From Bacteroidales bacterium (GTDB lineage: Bacteria > Bacteroidota > Bacteroidia > Bacteroidales > P3), in contig JAFWBF010000012.1 of assembly GCA_017507285.1 (NCBI GenBank), forward strand, positions 1-8,226: a stretch of 8,226 nucleotides of DNA, given 5' to 3'. A program made the position numbers and the translations under genes. The notes under the pieces were generated by a model, which was not told the origin of the DNA, did no database searches, and saw nothing but the letters and a program-made list of their open reading frames with translations. The stretch's first letter is position 1. Each line of letters opens with the position of its first letter. Below, one piece after another: positions 1 through 4,855 of the stretch.

Positions 1-1
1 C

Positions 2-466
2 GCTTTATTTTCGACTAAAGTAATGTTGGCAATTGTACTTATGTTTACATTGGTACAATGTAACAACACAAACCCGACTGTCGAAGTACGGGAAGAAAGC
101 ATTGTGGAAGAAGAACCTTTTGCACGTGAAAACAAAGTGTTGCAATGGTATTTCGACAAAATAAAGTTTACTCCTAATAAAGATACACGTTATCTTGTTT
201 TAATATCAGACCGCACTTGTCTTGGTTGCGGTAGTATTGTTATAGATGAGATGCTAAATAAAGGTTTAGATTCTACCGAGTTGATTATAACATCTAAATT
301 AGATAAAAAATATCCATTCTTAAAAGAAAATCCAAAGATATTTGTTGACATTAATGATGTTATAAACACTCTGAATTGGGATTATCCAACCATAACAGAC
401 GTAGAATTATTAAACGGAAAAATTATAACAATAAAAGAACATGAAGTAAGAGAACCTTCGGAATAG
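2..466 (+). CDS. Thioredoxin-like lipoprotein, 5' end outside the window
   Basis: The reading frame is open to the left edge; the first ATG inside the window is at 23. Starting there gives only 12 residues before the candidate lipid cysteine (LVQC) and no basic residue, which is poor for a signal peptide. The codons before it read ALFSTKV and add a lysine, so the true start is probably upstream. Numbered from ATG 23, an acidic linker (about 20-36) leads to a small domain with a CxxC pair (C66-L-G-C69) after a hydrophobic strand (YLVLIS). Near the end, YPTITDVELLNGKI resembles the cis-proline strand and the NG turn of thioredoxin folds. I infer a periplasmic, outer- or inner-membrane anchored thioredoxin-like protein; the redox partner is unknown. 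Glutamine just before the lipid cysteine is unusual. The gene is certain; the fold assignment is moderate. Confidence 0.72.
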   Translation, partial: ALFSTKVMLAIVLMFTLVQCNNTNPTVEVREESIVEEEPFARENKVLQWYFDKIKFTPNKDTRYLVLISDRTCLGCGSIVIDEMLNKGLDSTELIITSKLDKKYPFLKENPKIFVDINDVINTLNWDYPTITDVELLNGKIITIKEHEVREPSE

Positions 467-516
467 CATAAGTTTTCTATAAGTATAAACTTATTTATCC
501 CTCAAAAATACAAAGC

Positions 517-534
517 ACTACACTTTAGTGTAAT
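517..534. promoter_or_regulatory. Upstream operator-like dyad (site 1)
   Basis: Two 8-base half-sites, ACTACACT and AGTGTAAT, flank a central TT. Fifteen of the 16 half-site positions match site 2. The core reads TACA-N6-TGTA. It lies 38 bp (centre to centre) upstream of site 2. TACA/TGTA half-sites are known for BlaI/MecI/CopY-type winged-helix repressors, though usually with a shorter spacer; the family assignment is inference. Bases 517-532 are also the exact reverse complement of 557-572, so in RNA the two sites could pair into one 16-bp stem. Confidence 0.6.
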
Positions 535-554
535 TTTTTCACAAAGAATGAAAA

Positions 555-572
555 ACTACACTAAAGTGTAGT
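555..572. promoter_or_regulatory. Promoter-proximal operator-like dyad (site 2)
   Basis: A perfect 8+8 dyad: ACTACACT, AA, AGTGTAGT. Its right end lies 21 bases before the -7 element at 594, which is where the -33 element of a Bacteroidota promoter should be. No good TTTG is present there. A bound dimer would block or modulate polymerase at this promoter. Repression of the 673-1905 gene is the simplest inference; activation is also possible given the poor -33 element. Confidence 0.62.
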
Positions 573-593
573 CCCCATGTCGAATAATAGTTG

Positions 594-601
594 TAATTTT
601 G
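594..601 (+). promoter_or_regulatory. Bacteroidota -7 promoter element for the CPBP protease gene
   Basis: TAATTTTG matches the phylum's -7 consensus TAnnTTTG exactly. The -33 TTTG is missing; operator site 2 occupies that position. Transcription would start near 606-610, leaving a leader of about 65 bases before ATG 673. The bases following it (AATCGAAA) also follow the promoter at 3241-3248. Confidence 0.55.
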
Positions 602-672
602 CAATCGAAAACGACGCGTCAAAATAAAAATATTTGTTTACATAATAAAATAAGAACATTACAAAAACAGCT

Positions 673-1905
673 ATGAGAATTATAAAGGAATTTTCTTCAA
701 AACCATTCAAATATGGTTTGTTCATAGGAATCGGCATTTGGTTGATTGGACTAATAGGTTTGCAACTGTGTATTTCTTCGGAATATACAGTTGCTCGCTA
801 CGATAGCTTTTTATTGTTTTATCCACCTATTCGTACAGTGGGATTCCTATTGATATTCTTCTTTGTAGTATATATGATATACCCTCTATTGGAAGAATAT
901 ATTTTTCGATTTTGGGCACAGAAAAAGAATTATTTAGCTATTTTGTCGTACAGTCTGATATGTATAATAATATTCATATTTCTTAGAAATTGGATTATTA
1001 CAATAGCTTTTATTGTTCTATTTGCTATAGTCCATTTTATTTTGAAAAATGACATCCGAAAAGTTGGAATATTTTTATTGTCATCAACTGCTTTTGCAGC
1101 TATACACACAACGACATGGCCTGCTTTTTCTATCGGTTGGATATTCTGTTTCTGTATATTTTTTGGCATGGGGCTAATATTATCTTTTACCATTATAAAC
1201 TACGATTTTGGCACTACCATCATAGTACGTATTGTTTTTAATGTATTGCTATTCGCAAACTTATTTATCAGCCCATCATATGAAACCGAAAACTATAATT
1301 TCTATATCAGCCCTATAGAAGAAAAAAGTTGGACCAATGTTGAAGTGAATAATGATACTGTTATTTGTGTAGGTTCTATATCTCAAATTTCAAAAACATT
1401 GATAAATAATCCAAATCTGTCATACGAAGAAGAAATGTATCAACGTACATTTGCATTCACTGAAAACGCCAAACACAATAATCTTTTTGTAGTTGATGAT
1501 TTGTTTTATAGAATAACTATAATACCCAAAAAGAACTACAGTCAGAAAAACTATGGAGAAATAGTAAAAGTATTCGAAAAATCTAAAATAATCAAACTTG
1601 ACACTACATATGCACCTTATTGGGTTGTATCAATGAATGATTCTATTACTCCTACTTTCAATAGTTCTGATTCGTCGCTTACTATAGGCGACATTGCACG
1701 AATATTGCGATTTAGATTCAACAAACCTGTTATAGTTGATAAATCTGTAAACTATAAATATTCCGTTTTATTGACCAACTGTCAAAAGTTTATTGATAGT
1801 AATAATTTTGATGAGTGTATTGAAATATTATCTTCAAGTGGAATAAAATTGTACAGAACGCCATATAATCGTGCTGAAATAATTACAATTAATCCAACAC
1901 AATAA
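673..1905 (+). CDS. CPBP-family intramembrane protease with C-terminal STN/DUF3738-like periplasmic domain
   Basis: Residues 1-200 are strongly hydrophobic, with about six to seven membrane segments (roughly 12-34, 53-71, 86-104, 107-124, 132-146, 150-173, 181-200). They hold two CPBP (Rce1-like) signatures: EExxxR at E74-E75-Y-I-F-R79 and FxxxH at F141-A-A-I-H145. The third motif, usually HxxxN, appears as R186-I-V-F-N190, so one expected histidine is replaced. Residues about 205-410 form a soluble region. Its last part (about 320-406: SLTIGDIARILRFRF, then KPVIVDKSVNYKYSV, then a FDECIEILSSSGIKLY segment) has the beta-alpha-beta pattern of STN and DUF3738 domains, which are periplasmic in Bacteroidota. 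CPBP members cleave membrane proteins, process prenylated proteins or give bacteriocin self-immunity; the substrate here is unknown. Start: the ATG follows the promoter and dyads with no competing upstream start seen. Very AT-rich. CPBP call fairly sure; the tail is pattern-based. Confidence 0.78.
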   Translation: MRIIKEFSSKPFKYGLFIGIGIWLIGLIGLQLCISSEYTVARYDSFLLFYPPIRTVGFLLIFFFVVYMIYPLLEEYIFRFWAQKKNYLAILSYSLICIIIFIFLRNWIITIAFIVLFAIVHFILKNDIRKVGIFLLSSTAFAAIHTTTWPAFSIGWIFCFCIFFGMGLILSFTIINYDFGTTIIVRIVFNVLLFANLFISPSYETENYNFYISPIEEKSWTNVEVNNDTVICVGSISQISKTLINNPNLSYEEEMYQRTFAFTENAKHNNLFVVDDLFYRITIIPKKNYSQKNYGEIVKVFEKSKIIKLDTTYAPYWVVSMNDSITPTFNSSDSSLTIGDIARILRFRFNKPVIVDKSVNYKYSVLLTNCQKFIDSNNFDECIEILSSSGIKLYRTPYNRAEIITINPTQ

Positions 1906-1951
1906 GAGATAATAAAATAGACAAACTGAAAGTTTTTGATTTTAAATTATA

Positions 1952-1987
1952 GTATACAGCCTAGCATATTTTGCTAGGCTTGTATAC
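1952..1987 (+). other. Stem-loop between the CPBP protease gene and the Cys-rich lipoprotein gene
   Basis: Left arm 1952-1966 (GTATACAGCCTAGCA) pairs with 1972-1987 over 15 bp with one bulged base, around the 5-base loop TATTT. No T-run follows (next bases are GTTTAAC), so it is not a classic intrinsic terminator. It starts 46 bases after the protease stop and ends 20 bases before ATG 2008. It may protect the 3' end of the upstream message, or be a structured leader for the lipoprotein gene. Confidence 0.55.
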
Positions 1988-2007
1988 GTTTAACAATAAA
2001 ACAAACA

Positions 2008-2604
2008 ATGAAGAAAACATTTTTTTCGATAGCTTACGCAGCTATCATTACATTAGGAACAATAACAATAAGTTCTTGCGAAAAAGAAAATACAGAAATA
2101 GCAAATGGTATAAACAAGGAAACATTTACCGATAAAAGTGCTAATGCCAACAGTATTTACCAAGAAGCAAAACAAGCCACAATAAGCATCTGCGAAAAAA
2201 TTGATGCAGCTTTTGCTTTAGATTCGGTATCATTTAAAACGGTTTGCGAAGCAGAGGATATTAATGGCTTTATGAATCTGACCGGTATCACAGAAGGGGA
2301 ATTAAATAATTACAATACCCTTATAAATTCGGTTTATGATACATACATATCCGAAAATCTTGAGTTTGAAAGCGAGCTTGGCGATGGCACCTGCACCGAA
2401 TGCACAAGCAATCCTCTTAAAAAACTGTACAATGCCACATCGAAAACACAATCGACAGGAGGTGTAAGGGGTATTGCTAGCGGTATTGGCGACTACGAAA
2501 TTGCTGCTGCCGGAACAGAATGTTTCAAAATTTGTAACGCCATTCCATACCTGCCGGTACGGGCACTTTGCATTGCCGGATGTCTATTATTTCGTTTTCT
2601 ATAA
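2008..2604 (+). CDS. Small lipoprotein with cysteine-rich, hydrophobic C-terminus
   Basis: I do not recognise the family. The N-terminus is a clean lipoprotein signal: MKK, a hydrophobic core, and lipobox ISSC at C24. Next comes EKE, an acidic/basic stretch of the kind linked to surface export of lipoproteins in Bacteroidota. The middle (about 45-125) is probably helical and acidic. The C-terminal third has C129-T-E-C132, a glycine-rich stretch (about 150-161, STGGVRG...), then two CX3C pairs, C172-FKI-C176 and C188-IAG-C192, 11 residues apart, ending in LLFRFL. Twin CX3C pairs usually staple a helical hairpin by two disulfides, as in alpha-hairpinins. With C62 and C80 there are eight cysteines beyond the lipidated one, so folding would need an oxidising periplasm or cell surface. 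A released toxin or bacteriocin-like peptide is a possible but unproven reading. The next gene lies 36 bases downstream, so co-transcription is likely. Confidence 0.8.
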   Translation: MKKTFFSIAYAAIITLGTITISSCEKENTEIANGINKETFTDKSANANSIYQEAKQATISICEKIDAAFALDSVSFKTVCEAEDINGFMNLTGITEGELNNYNTLINSVYDTYISENLEFESELGDGTCTECTSNPLKKLYNATSKTQSTGGVRGIASGIGDYEIAAAGTECFKICNAIPYLPVRALCIAGCLLFRFL

Positions 2605-2640
2605 TATAAATATTACACCTATCTAGTACATTATATTGCA

Positions 2641-3180
2641 ATGAAAATCACAGATAGTAATCTAAAATGGTTTGAAGGAGAAGCAGAATATGAATGCCAT
2701 ATATCTTTGGGTGGCTTTAGAATAGGCAAAAAAATAGATTGGAAAGAATACTACAAAGATGGAAAAGTTATGTCAATAATGCATCAAAAATATTTAGGCA
2801 AATCCATAATAATATTTGACATAGCAAAACAAATCACTTACTCCAAAATGTTCAGATCGAAAGCAGAAATTCAAAAGCTATCGGAACTTCCACCCGAAAA
2901 GGTTGAAGAAATTGATAGAAACCTTGTGGATATAAATTGCTATAAGTGTATAAAGGTAGTCCATAGCTCTAACAACGGCAATGTAGAAATAAAGTCTGTA
3001 CAATGGGTTGATGAATCGTATGCCATTCCATACTTAGAATGCAGAATATCCGAAGTTCCAACAGGTTTGGTGGTAAGAAGTGAAGACTGGGTAAAAACAT
3101 CTAAAGTGAACTATTCCTACAAAAGAGAAATAAAGGAAGTTAAAGCAACAGAAGTTCCCGATTCTACATTTAAGCTATAA
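2641..3180 (+). CDS. GLPGLI/LolA-like protein without signal peptide (copy A)
   Basis: 179 residues, starting WFEGEAEYE near residue 10, where family members normally begin their mature part after a signal peptide. Strand-rich pattern throughout. Features shared with copy B: SLGGF (22-26), KEYYKxGK (35-42), KCIKVxHS (102-109), WVDESYAIP (122-130), EVPTGLVV (138-145) and the ending DSTFKL. The KCIKV, AIP and PTGLVV series corresponds to the GLPGLI/DUF4412 layout, and xxVPDSxFKL resembles the typical DUF4412 end. Those families are secreted, LolA-like beta-sheet proteins of unknown role. No signal peptide is present: the codons before ATG 2641 read YLVHYIA, and a stop lies at 2602-2604. The protein is therefore either cytoplasmic or an N-terminally shortened relative. 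Family assignment moderate; reading frame certain. Confidence 0.78.
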   Translation: MKITDSNLKWFEGEAEYECHISLGGFRIGKKIDWKEYYKDGKVMSIMHQKYLGKSIIIFDIAKQITYSKMFRSKAEIQKLSELPPEKVEEIDRNLVDINCYKCIKVVHSSNNGNVEIKSVQWVDESYAIPYLECRISEVPTGLVVRSEDWVKTSKVNYSYKREIKEVKATEVPDSTFKL

Positions 3181-3190
3181 CTAAATACAC

Positions 3191-3206
3191 CCCCACTGTG
3201 GTGGGG
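3191..3206 (+). terminator. Possible weak terminator after copy A
   Basis: CCCCAC pairs with GTGGGG around the loop TGTG, 10 bases after the stop of copy A, followed by CTTTAATACTT. The stem is GC-rich but short and the T-run is broken, so termination may be partial. It precedes a new promoter at 3217-3248, which fits a transcript boundary here. Confidence 0.5.
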
Positions 3207-3216
3207 CTTTAATACT

Positions 3217-3248
3217 TATGGTCATTATGTAAAAAAACAGTAACTTTG
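3217..3248 (+). promoter_or_regulatory. Bacteroidota-type promoter for copy B and the membrane protein
   Basis: The -7 element TAACTTTG (3241-3248) matches TAnnTTTG exactly. Twenty bases upstream, TATG (3217-3220) matches three of four bases of the -33 TTTG. Start of transcription is expected near 3253-3257, about 40 bases before ATG 3297. No operator-like dyad was seen here, unlike at the 594 promoter. Confidence 0.58.
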
Positions 3249-3296
3249 TAATCGAAACAAATACAACAGATAAATAATTGAAACAATCCAAATAAT

Positions 3297-3863
3297 ATGA
3301 ATAAAAGGATTTTAAAAACAGAAAACGGAAACACCGACAATAACCAAATATGGTTTGAAGGTATGGCCAAATATGTAAATACCATATCGCTCGGAGGATT
3401 CCCTATGCATAGAAATTTCGAATACAAAGAATACTACAAAAATGGGAAAATAATGATAGAACGATACGATAATTTTACAGGGGTATCCAAGATTTTGTTT
3501 AACAACAAGAAACAAACAACATTATCTAAAATAACAGGAAAAGAGATAGAGAGAATAAAAACATACGAACAACCTCCTATAAAAATAGAAAAGATTGATA
3601 GAAAACACGTAAAAATAAAGGGACATAAGTGTATAAAGGTAATTCACAGCACCTACACCGACAGTACCGAAACCAAAAGCATTCATTGGATTGATGAGTC
3701 GTATGCCATACCTTTTGCCGAAGGCAGAATAGCCGAAGTGCCGAAAGGATTGGTGGTAAAAGGCGAGGTATGGGCACAAAACAACGAAATGAATTTTTCC
3801 TACACAATAGAATTAAAGGAAATCAAACAAACAGAAGTTTCTGATTCTAATTTTAAATTATAA
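3297..3863 (+). CDS. GLPGLI/LolA-like protein without signal peptide (copy B)
   Basis: Paralogue of the preceding gene, 188 residues, with a nine-residue longer polar N-terminus (MNKRILKTENGNTDNN) and no hydrophobic segment. Conserved points: WFEG (19-22), SLGGF (31-35), KEYYKNGK (44-51), KCIKVIHS (111-118), WIDESYAIP (131-139), EVPKGLVV (147-154) and the ending DSNFKL. C112 is the only cysteine kept in both copies; copy A has extra ones at 19, 100 and 133. An in-frame stop at 3279-3281 excludes a longer N-terminus carrying a signal peptide. It has its own promoter and is followed 10 bases later by the membrane protein gene, so those two form a transcript. Both copies lacking export signals argues that this is a real property and not a wrong start. 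Function unknown. Confidence 0.8.
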   Translation: MNKRILKTENGNTDNNQIWFEGMAKYVNTISLGGFPMHRNFEYKEYYKNGKIMIERYDNFTGVSKILFNNKKQTTLSKITGKEIERIKTYEQPPIKIEKIDRKHVKIKGHKCIKVIHSTYTDSTETKSIHWIDESYAIPFAEGRIAEVPKGLVVKGEVWAQNNEMNFSYTIELKEIKQTEVSDSNFKL

Positions 3864-3873
3864 ATACATTATT

Positions 3874-4209
3874 ATGGAACATACACTTGGTAGGTTTAGC
3901 CATTTACTGATAGCAGCAGTAATATCAATGGCTTTTAGCTATGGGTTGGAGTTTTGGTATGCTTGGCGTAGAGGTAAAACGGAAGGCAAAGGAATAGTGG
4001 AAACTTATTTAGATATGCAAAACCAATCGCGTGACACACGCAGTGGGTTCCTTTACGAACTTATTACCGGAGCTGTATTCCTTGTTACCGCCACTGTAAC
4101 AGAAGCCATAATGGATATTCGGGAGCTAACCCTAAGCAGCATACTGTTGGACCTTGGTATAGCAGCCGTATTTGCAGCAGGCATGTACATTTGGAAAAAG
4201 ATTTTCTAA
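3874..4209 (+). CDS. Small integral membrane protein, unknown family
   Basis: 111 residues with hydrophobic stretches at about 10-28, 62-78 and 88-106, and a basic, polar loop between the first two (WRRGKTEGKG at 31-40). The end WKKIF suggests a cytoplasmic C-terminal anchor; the first loop is positively charged and would also lie inside. I do not recognise a family and see no catalytic motif. Its start lies 10 bases after the stop of copy B and a strong terminator follows 32 bases after its own stop, so it is the last gene of that transcript. A role tied to copy B, or an accessory or immunity-type membrane protein for the block, is only inferred from position. Confidence 0.72.
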   Translation: MEHTLGRFSHLLIAAVISMAFSYGLEFWYAWRRGKTEGKGIVETYLDMQNQSRDTRSGFLYELITGAVFLVTATVTEAIMDIRELTLSSILLDLGIAAVFAAGMYIWKKIF

Positions 4210-4241
4210 AAAAAGGCCTTTATCATAGCCAATCAACGATG

Positions 4242-4282
4242 GACTATGCAGTAGAAACAACGTTACTGCATAGTCTTTTTTT
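4242..4282 (+). terminator. Strong intrinsic terminator
   Basis: Perfect 12-bp stem GACTATGCAGTA (4242-4253) with TACTGCATAGTC (4264-4275), a 10-base loop, then seven T (4276-4282). It closes the transcript ending with the small membrane protein gene and marks the boundary between the AT-rich left part and the core-like right part. Confidence 0.9.
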
Positions 4283-4374
4283 CTAAAATAAGCCGCTATG
4301 TATACGAAAATAGTTTTTTTTCTGTTATTAGATAATTCGTAAACAAAGAAAATTAAACGTATAAATATCAAGTT

Positions 4375-4830
4375 ATGAAATTTAAAAACCTATTTATGGT
4401 AGCATGTACCGCATGTTTATTGTTTGCATGCAAATGTACATCCAAGAGCGGCGAGAGTACCTCGGCCGAAAAACTCAATGCCGAAACTGTGTGGGGACTA
4501 CAAAGCATTCGTACCAAAAAAGTAACCTTTGCCGAAGAAGGCCGCATAGCCTACATACAATTCAACCCCGAAACCAAGAGCGTAAACGGCTGTGCAGGAT
4601 GTAACCGTTTCTTTGGCTCGTACGAAGAACCACAAGCCGGCCAACTAGTACTATCCGAAATGGGTGCCACCACGATGGCTTGCCCCGACAACGAAATGGC
4701 TATCGAAGACATGTTCCTTTCCAACCTTGGCAAGGTTAACGCCTACCGCATAGAGGGCGACAAACTGGAACTGTTGCAAAACGACAAAGTGGTAATGACA
4801 TTCGAGAAAACCACCCTACCCGAGGAATAA
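4375..4830 (+). CDS. META/HslJ-domain lipoprotein
   Basis: Lipoprotein signal MKFKNLFMVACTACLLFAC with lipobox LFAC (C19), followed by a low-complexity linker rich in Ser, Lys and Glu (20-34). Residues about 35-145 form one META/HslJ domain: WGLQSI at the start, NGCAGCNRFFGSY (71-83), LSEMGATTMACPD (93-105), EDMFLSNLGKVNAY (111-124) and EGDKLELL (127-134). Cysteines C73, C76 and C103 sit at the usual family positions. E. coli HslJ is a heat-shock-linked envelope lipoprotein tied to novobiocin resistance; the biochemical role of the domain is not settled. The protein should sit in the periplasm on a membrane anchor. priA begins 25 bases downstream in the same direction, so they may share a transcript. 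No exact -7 element was seen in the 92 bases after the terminator. Higher G+C than the genes to its left. Confidence 0.9.
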   Translation: MKFKNLFMVACTACLLFACKCTSKSGESTSAEKLNAETVWGLQSIRTKKVTFAEEGRIAYIQFNPETKSVNGCAGCNRFFGSYEEPQAGQLVLSEMGATTMACPDNEMAIEDMFLSNLGKVNAYRIEGDKLELLQNDKVVMTFEKTTLPEE

Positions 4831-4855
4831 TACATAATACATATATATATATTGT

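Larger units (their letters stand above)
2668..3860 (+). repeat. Tandem gene duplication (copies A and B)
   Basis: Codons for residues 10-179 of copy A (2668-3177) and 19-188 of copy B (3351-3860) align over 170 residues without a gap; by hand I count about 86 identities, roughly half. DNA similarity is patchy, with the longest run I noticed 17 bases (ATAAGTGTATAAAGGTA at 2942-2958 and 3625-3641). This indicates an old local duplication followed by divergence, not a recent copy. Confidence 0.85.

Noticed and set aside
479..494. AT-only hairpin ATAAGT/ACTTAT after the thioredoxin-like gene, as a terminator
   Set aside because: Only six weak base pairs, no T-run; expected by chance in such AT-rich DNA.
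548..571. Seven-codon frame (MKNYTKV) inside the dyad region, as a possible leader peptide
   Set aside because: It lies upstream of the predicted transcription start and is just a by-product of the palindromic bases.
2602..2640. Read-through fusion of the Cys-rich lipoprotein with copy A, since both are in the same frame with a single stop between
   Set aside because: Twelve open codons after a stop occur often by chance, and the linking residues (YKYYTYLVHYIA) resemble no domain. Copy A has its own ATG.
4212..4221. Palindrome AAAGGCCTTT after the small membrane protein gene
   Set aside because: Ten bases without a loop; the real terminator is the 12-bp stem at 4242-4282.
4840..4851. Alternating TA run before priA
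   Set aside because: Short and in an AT-rich gap; no sign of a repeat family or a defined regulatory element.
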